A stretch of DNA of 64,000 nt from the NCBI RefSeq assembly GCF_900465345.1, contig NZ_UEGO01000008.1, positions 1-64,000 on the forward strand, given 5' to 3'. Numbering within the stretch: the stretch's first letter is position 1; every line of letters starts with the position of its first letter. Below are positions 8,508 to 17,120 of this stretch, piece by piece. A model generated the notes under the pieces. That model made no database searches, had not been told where the DNA came from, and saw nothing but the letters and a program-made list of their open reading frames with translations. This DNA is from Asaia bogorensis (lineage in GTDB: Bacteria > Pseudomonadota > Alphaproteobacteria > Acetobacterales > Acetobacteraceae). The position numbers and the translations under genes were made by a program.

Positions 8508-9233
8508 TCAGCGTTCGGTTACGCGGCCCGGCAGTCTCGTGCGATTGAGCAGCCACATGACACCCAGAAGATCACGGATGCCGACGAGCGCGCGATTGAG
8601 ATTGGTATATTTGGACTGGCCGTGCAGACGCGCGCGGTGGCGGGTCTCGACGCAAATCAGCTTTGCCCCGTAGCACCCGAGAAGGGCAGGCAGAAAGCGA
8701 TGCACACCCTCGAACTGAGGGATACGCAGGAAGGTATCACGCGCGAACAGCTTCATCGGGGCGCCCGTATCGGGGCAGCCATCATTGAGCAGTCGACGAC
8801 GCAGCCCGTTGGCCAGTCGCGTGGCGATTACGCGTGAAAGACGGTCATTGCGCTTGAGGCGAACGCCCACAACCAGAGGTTCGCCCTCTTTGAAGGCTTC
8901 GGCACGCTTGAGCATGTCGATGATAACTGCGGGATCATCCTGACCGTCGCCATCCAGCGTGGCAATCCAGCGTCCCTGGGCTGCCTCGATGCCGGTACGC
9001 AATGCCGCAGACTTGCCCCGACACCGATCATGGCTCAGCAGGCGTAGCGCAGGAAGGAGGCTTTCACGGGCAGAGAGGAGTTGGGGCACCGTCGCATCGC
9101 GACTGCCATCATCAACGAAGATGATTTCGATATCCGGCGCGTTCTCGAACACATTCGCGAGTTCCTCGCAAACGGGGCGGATATTCTCGGCCTCGTTCAG
9201 AACGGCGATAACGATGGAAAGACGAATGGTCAT
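8508..9233 (-). CDS. GT2 glycosyltransferase, DPM1/ArnC-like
   Basis: Family 2 glycosyltransferase of 241 residues that probably transfers a sugar from a nucleotide donor to a polyprenyl phosphate at the inner membrane face. The GT-A motifs are clear: SIVIAVLNEAENI at the N-terminus, IIFVDDGSRDAT, and LDGDGQDDP with the metal-binding Asp residues. There are no C-terminal membrane helices, so it is of the short DPM1 type. It sits upstream of the ArnT-like gene (8-bp spacing) and 50 bp downstream of atpF on the same strand, so it may also be read through from the Fo operon. Confidence 0.88.
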   Translation of the reverse strand: MTIRLSIVIAVLNEAENIRPVCEELANVFENAPDIEIIFVDDGSRDATVPQLLSARESLLPALRLLSHDRCRGKSAALRTGIEAAQGRWIATLDGDGQDDPAVIIDMLKRAEAFKEGEPLVVGVRLKRNDRLSRVIATRLANGLRRRLLNDGCPDTGAPMKLFARDTFLRIPQFEGVHRFLPALLGCYGAKLICVETRHRARLHGQSKYTNLNRALVGIRDLLGVMWLLNRTRLPGRVTER

Positions 9234-9282
9234 GGCAGAAACCGCCTATGAATTGTCCGGGCCATGAAGCCCGGACAGATGA

Positions 9283-9810
9283 TCAGGCCGCGTTCTGGTT
9301 GCGCGATCCGGCTTCGTTGGAAGCCTTCAGAGCCTGTGGCAGATCACTAATGCCACGGTCAAGCAGAGCTGAAGCGCCTGCCTGCTCGGCAGTAAGATGC
9401 TGTGTCAGCAGGCTGCGTGTCGCCTGAATGGCTGCATCGGCTGCCATTTCACGCACTTCGCGAATGGCTGCGCGCTCGGAGGCCGCGATGCGGTCACGGG
9501 CCATCTGCTCGCGGCGGGCTGCCACGGCTTCTGCCTCGCGACGGGCGTTCTCGGCAATGCTGGCTGCCTCGGCGCGTGAACGCTCGATCAGGGCACGGGA
9601 TTCGGCCAAGGCCTGCTCACGCTCACGCGTGGCATCCTCAAGCATCTTCTCGGCCTCGCGGCGCAGGCGGCTTGCCTCGTCCAGATTGCTGCGCACCTGG
9701 TCGGCACGTGCATCGAGAACAGCTGCAATGGCCGCCCAGAGCTTGCGTCCGAAAAACAGGAAGAACAGGACGAAGGAAATAGCGACATAGAAACGCTGAT
9801 CATGAAACAT
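9283..9810 (-). CDS. atpF: ATP synthase Fo subunit b
   Basis: Peripheral-stalk subunit of 175 residues linking the membrane Fo motor to F1. One membrane helix lies at about 8-28 (YVAISFVLFFLFFGRKLW), followed by a long charged coiled coil rich in Arg, Glu and Ala (about 35-140). It is the last Fo gene in the usual alphaproteobacterial order atpI-atpB-atpE-atpF'-atpF, 12 bp after the b' gene. The F1 genes are not in this window, as expected for this class. Confidence 0.95.
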   Translation of the reverse strand: MFHDQRFYVAISFVLFFLFFGRKLWAAIAAVLDARADQVRSNLDEASRLRREAEKMLEDATREREQALAESRALIERSRAEAASIAENARREAEAVAARREQMARDRIAASERAAIREVREMAADAAIQATRSLLTQHLTAEQAGASALLDRGISDLPQALKASNEAGSRNQNAA

Positions 9811-9822
9811 CGCGTATTCTCC

Positions 9823-10425
9823 TCAGCCCTTGCTGGCCGCAAGCCCGGCCTGGACCGCGTCCTGCACCTGAGCTCTGGAAACCGCATTTTCCAGACCTGC
9901 GGGGCGCAGCAGCTTTTCGATCAGGCTCTGGGCCGTTTCAGTAGCGACTGTCGGCAGGCTGGCAAGCGCTTCGGCACGGGCAGAAGCAATGCGCTTTTCA
10001 GCTTCGACAATATCGGCATGGAGCCGATGGTTCATTTCGTGGGTCTGTGCCTCGGCAGCCATACGGGCTTCGTGAACGACCCGATCGATATTGGCCTGAG
10101 CCTGTGCAGCCGCGTCATGGCGGGCGCGACGCAGTTCGTCAACGGCGCGGTCAGCGTCGTCACGGGCACGGCGGGCAATATCGAGATCGCCCTCGATCCG
10201 GTTGCGTCGATGGGTCAGAACCCCTTCGATGCGCGGCAGGGCCGAGCGGCTCAGAATGACGTAAAAGACCGCAAAGATGACAGCGCCCCAGACCACCTGC
10301 CCGATGAGCAGGGGGTTGGAGAAGTCAAGCTGCGGCATGCCAACGGCCCAGGCCCGTCCCGGCACAGTGCCGAGCGCAAGCACGACGGCAAGCGTGGCAG
10401 CGAGGTTTCGAGACGGAAGGCGCAT
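9823..10425 (-). CDS. ATP synthase Fo subunit b'
   Basis: Second stalk subunit (b', also called atpF2 or atpG) of 200 residues that pairs with b in photosynthetic bacteria and alphaproteobacteria. A signal-like hydrophobic segment (NLAATLAVVLALGTVPGRAWA) precedes the membrane helix at about 42-62 (LIGQVVWGAVIFAVFYVIL), followed by a coiled coil with HRRNRIEGDLDIARRARDDA. The leading segment may be a cleaved signal or a second membrane helix. Between atpE (22 bp) and atpF (12 bp). Confidence 0.92.
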   Translation of the reverse strand: MRLPSRNLAATLAVVLALGTVPGRAWAVGMPQLDFSNPLLIGQVVWGAVIFAVFYVILSRSALPRIEGVLTHRRNRIEGDLDIARRARDDADRAVDELRRARHDAAAQAQANIDRVVHEARMAAEAQTHEMNHRLHADIVEAEKRIASARAEALASLPTVATETAQSLIEKLLRPAGLENAVSRAQVQDAVQAGLAASKG

Positions 10426-10447
10426 GACTGTTACCCCTGCCTCTGGA

Positions 10448-10672
10448 TCAGACGAAGAGGATCAGGAAGGCGATGAGGAGAGCGAAAAGCGCAACGGCTT
10501 CCGTCAGCGCGAAGCCGAGCATGCCGAGGCCGAACACATGCGGGCGTGCAGCCGGGTTGCGGGCGATCGAGCTCACCAGCGTCGAGAAGATGTTGCCGAG
10601 GCCGATGCCGACACCGGCAAGAGCGATAACAGCAATACCGGCGCCAATTTCGCGAGCAGCAGAGACGTCCAT
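10448..10672 (-). CDS. atpE: ATP synthase Fo subunit c
   Basis: Ring-forming proteolipid of 74 residues with two membrane helices joined by the polar loop ARNPAARP. The proton-carrying carboxylate is Glu58 ([12 protein letters not shown]). The Gly-rich first helix ([17 protein letters not shown]) is typical. Neighbours are atpB upstream and the b' gene downstream in the Fo operon. No sodium-type ligand set is apparent, so proton coupling is expected. Confidence 0.97.
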   Translation of the reverse strand: MDVSAAREIGAGIAVIALAGVGIGLGNIFSTLVSSIARNPAARPHVFGLGMLGFALTEAVALFALLIAFLILFV

Positions 10673-10729
10673 GAGTCAGGTTCCTTGGTTACGACGAAAC
10701 AACAGTTGAGCGTGGGTCGCGGCGAGCAC

Positions 10730-11479
10730 TCAGTGCGCCACAGCCTCACGCAGATAAATGCAGGTGAGGATGGCGAACACATAAGCCTGCAGAACGCCCA
10801 CCAGCAATTCCAGAGCCGTCAGTGCGACATTGATGACGACAGGCGCCACAGCCAGCACCGACCCGAAGGCTCCAAGACCCGCCAGCATCAGGGTGAAGCC
10901 AGCGAAGACTTCGAGCAGAACGTGACCAGCCATCATGTTGGCGAAAAGTCGGATCGACAGGCTGACAGGTCGCGAAAGGAAAGAAAGGATCTCGATCGGC
11001 ACCAGAAGCGGCGCGAGGAACACAGGGGCGCCATCGGGCAGGAAATGCGCGAAGAACTTGAAACCCTGGTGCTTCAGCGAAGCGAGAATGGACACCACGA
11101 AAACCAGCAGGGCCAGCGACACGGTCACGGCAATATGGCTGGTAAAGGTGAAGCAATACGGGATCAGGCCAAGATAGTTACCGGCCAGAATGAAGAAGAA
11201 CAGCGCGAACACGAACGGGAAGAAGGCCGTGCCTTCCTTGCCGATCGTCTCTGTCGCCATGTTATGGATGAAGTCATAGCCCAGTTCGGCCGCTGCCTGC
11301 AGACGACCCGGGACAACAGCCGCCGGGCGCATGCCGATATACAGGAAGGCCAGAACAAGGATGACAGCCACCAGCATGAAAGCCGGAGACTGACTGAAGC
11401 GCAGCGCCTCGCCAATCTGCCCGAGAACAGGATGAAGCTCGAACTGGCCGAGCGCGTCAATCGTTGATCCGGCGGCCAA
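10730..11479 (-). CDS. atpB: ATP synthase Fo subunit a
   Basis: Membrane stator subunit of 249 residues that forms the proton half-channels against the c-ring. The essential Arg lies in PVSLSIRLFANMMAGH, and the conserved helix LLVGVLQAYVFAILTCIYL is at the C-terminus. I prefer the TTG at 11479, because GGGAGAGG lies a few bases upstream and the protein then begins with AAGSTIDALGQFELHPVLG, where relatives begin. The ATG at 11518 would add 13 residues and has no good ribosome site. Second gene of the Fo operon. Confidence 0.93.
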   Translation of the reverse strand: MAAGSTIDALGQFELHPVLGQIGEALRFSQSPAFMLVAVILVLAFLYIGMRPAAVVPGRLQAAAELGYDFIHNMATETIGKEGTAFFPFVFALFFFILAGNYLGLIPYCFTFTSHIAVTVSLALLVFVVSILASLKHQGFKFFAHFLPDGAPVFLAPLLVPIEILSFLSRPVSLSIRLFANMMAGHVLLEVFAGFTLMLAGLGAFGSVLAVAPVVINVALTALELLVGVLQAYVFAILTCIYLREAVAH

Positions 11480-11572
11480 GCTGCCTCTCCCGCTTACGAT
11501 GCAGACTTCCAGGCCCATGCCGGAAATCCATGAAACTCACAGTTAAAGGGTGCAGCTTGCGCCTTCACCCCG

Positions 11573-11914
11573 TCAGACGTTGGCGTTTTTCACCGCACGC
11601 CAGACATTCAGCATTCCTGCTGCACCGCCGATAAGCGAGAACAGGATCAGGAAGAGTGGTTTGGTGCCACACAGGCGATCAAGCCCGTATCCCACAACCA
11701 CACCGACAACCAGCGCCGCGACCATTTCGGTCCCGATCCGCATTGCCAGCCCGAATGCCGAATAATCGGCATTGCTTTCATCCCCTGTGGAAACCGAGTC
11801 CGACTTTCCGCTTTTGCCGCGCATCCGGAGTTCTGCATCGGCCAGCCTCTTGTTGAAGCTGTCGGCGCCTTGCTCCGCCTGCGAGGAAACGTTCAGGTCG
11901 TCCTGTGCGCCCAC
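11573..11914 (-). CDS. atpI: ATP synthase assembly protein AtpI
   Basis: AtpI-type protein of 113 residues, the first gene of the Fo operon. A polar N-terminus of about 50 residues is followed by two membrane helices: FGLAMRIGTEMVAALVVGVV, then the short loop DRLCGTKP, then LFLILFSLIGGAAGMLNVWR. This two-helix pattern matches AtpI, which helps assemble the c-ring. The promoter should lie in the 127 bp up to 12041. Confidence 0.9.
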   Translation of the reverse strand: MGAQDDLNVSSQAEQGADSFNKRLADAELRMRGKSGKSDSVSTGDESNADYSAFGLAMRIGTEMVAALVVGVVVGYGLDRLCGTKPLFLILFSLIGGAAGMLNVWRAVKNANV

Positions 11915-12041
11915 GATTCCATACCTCGCTTTTCTCCCCTGTGCAGGGAGTCCTTGGTGCGCGTCTGCTACCCATGTCGACGTGTCGTGTCAACGCCTCG
12001 TAACTGCATGACAATGATTTCTTGGCCCTGTCATGACCGCG

Positions 12042-13862
12042 TTACTGGCCCCTCACCTCGCCTGTCAGCTCGCGCCTTGTCCTGTCCAGTGCCTCTGCGT
12101 AACGACGCAGCACATATTTCTCGCTCAGCAGCCCCACGACACGGCGTGAGAGACGATCGGCGATCACAACAAGGGCATCGGCCTCGGCCTGCTCGAAAAA
12201 TGCAGCCGCTTCCCGGCAGGTCATCTCCGGCAGCAGCGTCATATCCTGATGCAGGGCCAGATCGCCAAGCACCCTGTCGTCAGGGTGATCCGGCGCATGG
12301 ATCTCGGAGAGAAGCACGATCCCACGATATGTTCCGGATGCATCAACCAACACGATCTGCGGTGTTGCGCCAAGAGGGCAGCATTGCCGCGCCTGGCCAA
12401 GCAGGGTGTCGGGGGTGAAGCAGGTCATCTCATGGCGCATCATCCGCCCCACGGTCAGCTCACGCAGCCAGCTAATATCGATGGCAGAGCGAATCGATTC
12501 GCCACGTTGATGAAAGCGCCATGTGGCAAATGAGTAGCCAAACAGACGCCGCACCGTGAGCAGGGACATCACACAGGCCAGCAGAACACCGCTTGCCAGA
12601 GATAGATCCGCCGTCATCTCAAGGATAAGGCAGGTCATGGTCATCGGCACGCCGATGATCGCCACCGCCGTGGCACTCATGCCAAGAATGGCGCAGGTGG
12701 TCACTGACAAGGCCGCCGGGAAGAGCGCTGTCAGCCCATGCCCGAAAATCGATCCTGACAACACGCCGAGAAAAAGCGAGGCGAAGAACAGGCCGCCGCG
12801 AAAGCCGCTCCCGATCGAGATGGACGAGGCAACAGCCTTGAACACCAGCAAAATGACGAGTGTCGAGACTGGCAATCCTTCGACCAGCACCTTGCGAACG
12901 GCTGCGTGACCCGCAGACAGGATGGATGGCGAGTAAAGAGCGAGGCCACCCACCATCAACCCACCCAGACCGGGCCTGACCCAGCCCGGCAGAGACAGCC
13001 GCCTGAACAGACCCTCGGCAAATGTCACGCCATACATGACGGCAATACCCGTGAGACCACATGTTATGCCAAGCAGCATGACCGGAAGGCTGTCACGCAT
13101 TCCCAAAGCAGCGTGCGGCAGCATGGTGACCGTCGCCGTTACCCCGCCAAGCAGGCGGACAACCCCGACAGCGCTGATGCTGGCGATCGCGACAGGGGCC
13201 AGATTGACGAGGGAATACGTCCCGATCACCAGCTCAAAGGCATAGAAGGCCCCCGCCAGGGGAGCATCGAACGCCGCACCAATAGCGCCACCGGCACCGC
13301 ATCCCACCAGGATACGCATATCGGCGCGGCGCACGCGGAACAGAGCGCCACATCGTGAGCCCAGAGCCGCAGCAATCTGCGAGAACCCGGCTTCTAGGCC
13401 GAGCGAGGCACCGCAGCCATTGGACATGAAGGTCTGAAACGCCACGATGGCACTGTCACGCACCGACATACGCCCACCGTGAAGGGCATTGGCTTCGATC
13501 GGATCAACGGGACGATGACGGTAGCGCCGCGCGACGATCAGCCCGAACATGCCGAGCGCAAGACCGCCAAGGCAGGGCATGAGCACGGTGCGCCAGGGGT
13601 CGAGACGGTCAAGCCCTGAAAGCCTGCCATCATTATGCAGGTCGTAAAGCAGCCTGTGGGCCAGCAGCGTTGCCCGCGTCATGAGCCAGACACTCAATCC
13701 AGCAAAAATTCCGACACAAGATGATAGGACAGTCAACCAGATTTCATTGGATCGGACGAGGGCGCGGGCATAGTAGGGCACATGCACCCTGTGGCGAATA
13801 CGCCTGAAAGCCTGTCGCCGCGCAGTTCTGTGGAACCCTGAACCCAAGAGAGATCCTAACAT
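12042..13862 (-). CDS. CLC-family chloride channel/antiporter with CBS domains
   Basis: Inner-membrane anion transporter of 606 residues. CLC filter-region motifs are visible: SNGCGASLGLEAGFSQ (the gating-glutamate segment, with Glu retained but Ala where Pro is usual), GSGFRGGLFFASLF and the later GVPMTMTCLILEMT. About 10-12 membrane helices fill residues 40-430. The cytoplasmic tail (about 455-590) has two CBS-like repeats (TVGRMMRHEMTCFTPDTLL and DMTLLPEMTCREAAAFFEQ), which may sense nucleotides. The N-terminal 30 residues are Arg-rich and may include an over-long start. Whether it is a channel or a proton exchanger cannot be told. Confidence 0.87.
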   Translation of the reverse strand: MLGSLLGSGFHRTARRQAFRRIRHRVHVPYYARALVRSNEIWLTVLSSCVGIFAGLSVWLMTRATLLAHRLLYDLHNDGRLSGLDRLDPWRTVLMPCLGGLALGMFGLIVARRYRHRPVDPIEANALHGGRMSVRDSAIVAFQTFMSNGCGASLGLEAGFSQIAAALGSRCGALFRVRRADMRILVGCGAGGAIGAAFDAPLAGAFYAFELVIGTYSLVNLAPVAIASISAVGVVRLLGGVTATVTMLPHAALGMRDSLPVMLLGITCGLTGIAVMYGVTFAEGLFRRLSLPGWVRPGLGGLMVGGLALYSPSILSAGHAAVRKVLVEGLPVSTLVILLVFKAVASSISIGSGFRGGLFFASLFLGVLSGSIFGHGLTALFPAALSVTTCAILGMSATAVAIIGVPMTMTCLILEMTADLSLASGVLLACVMSLLTVRRLFGYSFATWRFHQRGESIRSAIDISWLRELTVGRMMRHEMTCFTPDTLLGQARQCCPLGATPQIVLVDASGTYRGIVLLSEIHAPDHPDDRVLGDLALHQDMTLLPEMTCREAAAFFEQAEADALVVIADRLSRRVVGLLSEKYVLRRYAEALDRTRRELTGEVRGQ

Positions 13863-14048
13863 GACTTTGAGGACCGAAGGAAAGCGCTGTCCTTATTGTC
13901 GTCCGGACTTGTCGCAGGCAACAGAAAACCCCAGACTTCCGCTCCATTCCGCCTTCAAGGCCCCATACTGGCCGCATTGCCGCCCCCATCGGGCAGCGCT
14001 TCACGCAATGGCCCCCGTCGTCCCTCTGCTCATAAGGACTCACCCATC

Positions 14049-14828
14049 GTGCTTCTGAACGTTATCGAGCGCCTCCCGGCCCAGCCCGCGGGTCATCCGC
14101 CGGTCGTGTTCCTGCATGGCCTCTTCGGACGCGCACGCAATATGGGGTTCCTCCAGCGCCAGGTGGCGCGTACCCATCGCACGCTTGCGCTTGATTTACG
14201 CAATCATGGCGAGAGCCCCCACGGACCGATGGACTACCCGACCATGGTGGATGATGTGGTGGAAACCCTGCGTGCGCAGGAAGCCCTGCCCGCCATACTG
14301 GTGGGCCATTCCATGGGCGGCAAGCTCGCCATGATCATGGCGCTGCAATATCCCGAGCTCGTGGCAGGGCTGCTGATCGGCGATATGGCACCGGCCCGCA
14401 CCGGCTTTGGACAAGCCGCCCTGGCGGAAGCAATGCTGCATATCCACTTCCCCGATCATCTCGATCGGCAGGAAGCCGATCAGCTTCTCGCCCGGGAAAT
14501 TCCCAACCGGAGTGTGCGTGACCTGATGCTCCAGAATGTTCGCCTCGGCAGCGATCCGGGCTGGCAGATCGGCCTGCAGGACATCACCAACTCGATGCCC
14601 AACATCGAGAACTGGCCTTACATGCCCGAGGGCTATGTTTATGAAGGGCCGACGCTTTTTCTGCGCGGCGAACATTCGCCCTATATCAGCAAGGATCATG
14701 AGCCGGTCATGAGGCGGCTTTTCCCCCATTACCGGCTGGAAACGATCCCCGATGCCGGACACTGGCTCCACGCGGACAATCCCAAGCTGTTCACCGAGAA
14801 AATGCTCGCTTTCATCGACATGATATGA
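14049..14828 (+). CDS. Alpha/beta hydrolase (YbfF-like esterase)
   Basis: Cytoplasmic serine esterase of 259 residues. The oxyanion-hole motif is VVFLHGLFGRARN, the nucleophile elbow GHSMGG, the acid is probably the Asp of IPDAGHW or an earlier one, and the catalytic His is in DAGHWLHADNP. Length and motifs match YbfF-type acyl-CoA/thioesterases. The GTG at 14049 is chosen because the conserved start LLNVIERLP follows it and AAGGA lies about 10 bases upstream; the 51 residues before it look like a translated leader. Its stop overlaps the start of the M20 peptidase gene by 4 bases (ATGA), so the two are translationally coupled. Confidence 0.88.
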   Translation: MLLNVIERLPAQPAGHPPVVFLHGLFGRARNMGFLQRQVARTHRTLALDLRNHGESPHGPMDYPTMVDDVVETLRAQEALPAILVGHSMGGKLAMIMALQYPELVAGLLIGDMAPARTGFGQAALAEAMLHIHFPDHLDRQEADQLLAREIPNRSVRDLMLQNVRLGSDPGWQIGLQDITNSMPNIENWPYMPEGYVYEGPTLFLRGEHSPYISKDHEPVMRRLFPHYRLETIPDAGHWLHADNPKLFTEKMLAFIDMI

Positions 14829-16273
14829 CCATGCGCGCCCAGATGCCCAGGTTCCGACCTGCAATGATCAAGCGTGCTATCCTGCTGATGCTTCTATTGC
14901 ACACCAGCGCTTGGGATAGCGAGCCCGCTCGGGCGGAGCCCCTGCCGGCATTGACCCGAGAGAGCCTTCAGACCCTGGAACTGGCCCGCTCCTCCATAGC
15001 GCTTCATTCAGTTGCTGGGACGCGCAACGAAACCCCGGCAGTGGCCGATCTGTATCGGCGAGCCCTGATCAGTGGCGGCTTTGCTGCCAGTAGCATCACT
15101 ATCACGCAGCAGGACGGGACGGCCTTTCTTGCCCTGCATTGGCAAGGGCGCGATCCTGCCCTCAAGCCGCTCCTGATACTGGGCCATATGGATGTGGTGG
15201 CTGCCAATCCCTCCGATTGGCAGCATGACCCGTTCACGCCTGTGACGGAAAATGGCTACCTCTACGGACGCGGCGCGAGTGACATGAAGATGAGCAATGC
15301 TCTTGCCATCACATCACTCATCCACCTCAGACAGCAGGGTTTTGTTCCGGATCGCGGCATCATTCTCGCCCTGTCCGGCGATGAGGAAACGGAGATGAAG
15401 ACCGGCCAGGCTTTGGCCAGGATATTTGCCAATGCAGGCAAAGTGCTCAATCTCGATGTCGGCGGTGGCGTGCTGGATGAGGAAACGAACCGTCCCGTTT
15501 TCTACACATGGTCCGGTGCTGAAAAAACCTATGCCGATATCGCTCTGAGCGTCAGCGATCCGGGGGGGCATTCCTCAGAACCCAGATCTCGCAACGCCAT
15601 TGACGTGCTGGCCGAAGCTCTGTTGAAAATACAGGCGCATCCGTTCCGCCCCGAACTGAATGCCCTGACACGCAGCTATTTCATGAATGCCGCCCGGTTC
15701 TCCTCGCCCCGGCTGGCTGCGGCCATGCGTGTGTTTGCTGCGACGCCTGATAATGCCAGAGCCGTCGCCATATTACGCGCCGAGCCGTCTCTTGTTGGCA
15801 GTATCGGCACGACCTGTACGGTGACGACAATCCGGGGTGGCCATGCCCTCAATGCGCTGCCGCAACACGCCGAGGCCAATATCAACTGCCGTATCTTCCC
15901 CGGCCATTCACGCATCGACGTCATGCACGAACTGGCAGAAATCATCGATGACCCGTCCGTTCATCTGGAAGATCAGAGTGCAGGATCGGTCGAGACACCA
16001 CCGTCGCCTCTGGACGCCCCCTTCGCCGCCGCCGTTACCCGCGCTGCGCATGCTGCCTACCCTGATGTACCGGTGTTTCCGAGCATGAGTTCGGGTGCGA
16101 GCGACAGCATGTGGTTTCGGGCCATTGGTGTGCCAAGCTATGGCGTCTGCCCGATCTTCATGAAGTCGTCAGACAATTTTGCCCATGGGCTGAATGAACG
16201 CGTGCCACTTTCCGCCATCACGCCGGGACTACACTTTCTGCTCTCGCTGATCCCTGCCCTTTCCGGGCCATAA
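14825..16273 (+). CDS. Exported M20-family zinc peptidase
   Basis: Metallopeptidase of 482 residues, probably periplasmic. A signal peptide lies near the start (MIKRAILLMLLLHTSAW from residue 14, cleaved near ARAEP); either Met1 or Met14 may be used. The M20 metal ligands are present in order: His in LILGHMDVV, bridging Asp in GRGASDMK, catalytic Glu pair in LSGDEETE, Asp in NLDVGGG and the late His in NFAHGLNERV. The dimerisation (lid) domain is the central part, about 215-345. Annotated relatives cleave dipeptides or acyl-amino acids; the exact substrate is unknown. Coupled by ATGA overlap to the esterase gene. Confidence 0.92.
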   Translation: MTMRAQMPRFRPAMIKRAILLMLLLHTSAWDSEPARAEPLPALTRESLQTLELARSSIALHSVAGTRNETPAVADLYRRALISGGFAASSITITQQDGTAFLALHWQGRDPALKPLLILGHMDVVAANPSDWQHDPFTPVTENGYLYGRGASDMKMSNALAITSLIHLRQQGFVPDRGIILALSGDEETEMKTGQALARIFANAGKVLNLDVGGGVLDEETNRPVFYTWSGAEKTYADIALSVSDPGGHSSEPRSRNAIDVLAEALLKIQAHPFRPELNALTRSYFMNAARFSSPRLAAAMRVFAATPDNARAVAILRAEPSLVGSIGTTCTVTTIRGGHALNALPQHAEANINCRIFPGHSRIDVMHELAEIIDDPSVHLEDQSAGSVETPPSPLDAPFAAAVTRAAHAAYPDVPVFPSMSSGASDSMWFRAIGVPSYGVCPIFMKSSDNFAHGLNERVPLSAITPGLHFLLSLIPALSGP

Positions 16274-16336
16274 TGCCCCTGGCGGCCTTCGGTGCCCTCT
16301 GACCGCAGACCCTCTGACCGGTCGATTATTCGCCCT

Positions 16337-16364
16337 CCTCCCTCGGCATCCATCCTGAGGGAGG
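16337..16364. terminator. Possible hairpin terminator between convergent genes
   Basis: Arms CCTCCCTC (16337-16344) and GAGGGAGG (16357-16364) form an 8-bp stem with a 12-base loop between the stops of the convergent peptidase and glycosylase genes. There is no T run, so this is weak as an intrinsic terminator. Confidence 0.35.
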
Positions 16365-16378
16365 GAGGCGACCCTGGC

Positions 16379-17017
16379 TTACCCTGTCAGCGCATTGCGG
16401 ATTGTTTTCCCCTCTTCCGAGAGACGCCACAGATACCACGCCAGCGCCGAACGCCAGGGCGCGAAACGCTCACCCTCCACCCGTAGCTGAGCCGGCCTGG
16501 GCGACGCGTCGAGCCCGCGCAGCTTCTGCCATCCTGCCCTGACCGCAAAATCATCCACGGGCAGCACATCCTGACGTCCCAATGTGAAGATAAGTAACAT
16601 CTCGACTGTCCATCGCCCCACTCCCCGTAACGTGATGAGACGGGCAATCAGGGTTTCGTCGGGCAGCACAGACGCCTCTTCAGCACCGGGGACAGTACCT
16701 TCCAGCGTGGCCTGAGCGAGCCCACGCAGCGCCGCAAATTTCGCTGCTGAGAGCCCGCAGCCCCTGAGGGTCTCTTCGGGCAGGGAAAGAAGGAAGCCTG
16801 GCTCGGGCATATCCCCGCCTGACAGGGCACAGACACGCCCCAGTATGGCCTCTGCCGCGCGACCGTGAAGCTGCTGGCCGATGATGGCCCGTATCAGGGC
16901 CTGATAAGGTGTCTTGCCATCAGCCCCGCGCAGGCGACAGGGGCCGATGCGGGCCATGACTTCCGCCAGAGCCGGATCCTGCCCGAGACAGGCGTAAAGA
17001 GCTGGGTCTTCGAGCAC
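16379..17017 (-). CDS. AlkA-type DNA-3-methyladenine glycosylase
   Basis: Base-excision repair glycosylase of 212 residues in the HhH-GPD superfamily, removing alkylated purines. The conserved helix ALIRAIIGQQLHGRAAEAI is at 41-59, the helix-hairpin-helix is LITLRGVGRWTVEML, and the catalytic Asp follows in LPVDDFAVR. The C-terminus has the PWRSALAWYLWR motif of AlkA/Mag. It has no N-terminal AlkA domain and no iron-sulfur cluster motif, so it is the short form. Convergent with the M20 gene and divergent from the TonB-like gene. Confidence 0.92.
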   Translation of the reverse strand: MLEDPALYACLGQDPALAEVMARIGPCRLRGADGKTPYQALIRAIIGQQLHGRAAEAILGRVCALSGGDMPEPGFLLSLPEETLRGCGLSAAKFAALRGLAQATLEGTVPGAEEASVLPDETLIARLITLRGVGRWTVEMLLIFTLGRQDVLPVDDFAVRAGWQKLRGLDASPRPAQLRVEGERFAPWRSALAWYLWRLSEEGKTIRNALTG

Positions 17018-17120
17018 CGGTTTTTCCTCTTATGTAACAGGCAAGACGTTCACGCGCTTGGCAAGATCATGGGTCCAATGTCATGATAGCGCCAGAAGCC
17101 AGATCGTGTCGTGATCCAGG

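Noticed and set aside
10277-11467. Open frame of 396 codons opposite atpE/atpB
   Set aside because: Charged low-complexity antisense translation; the ATP synthase genes are certain.
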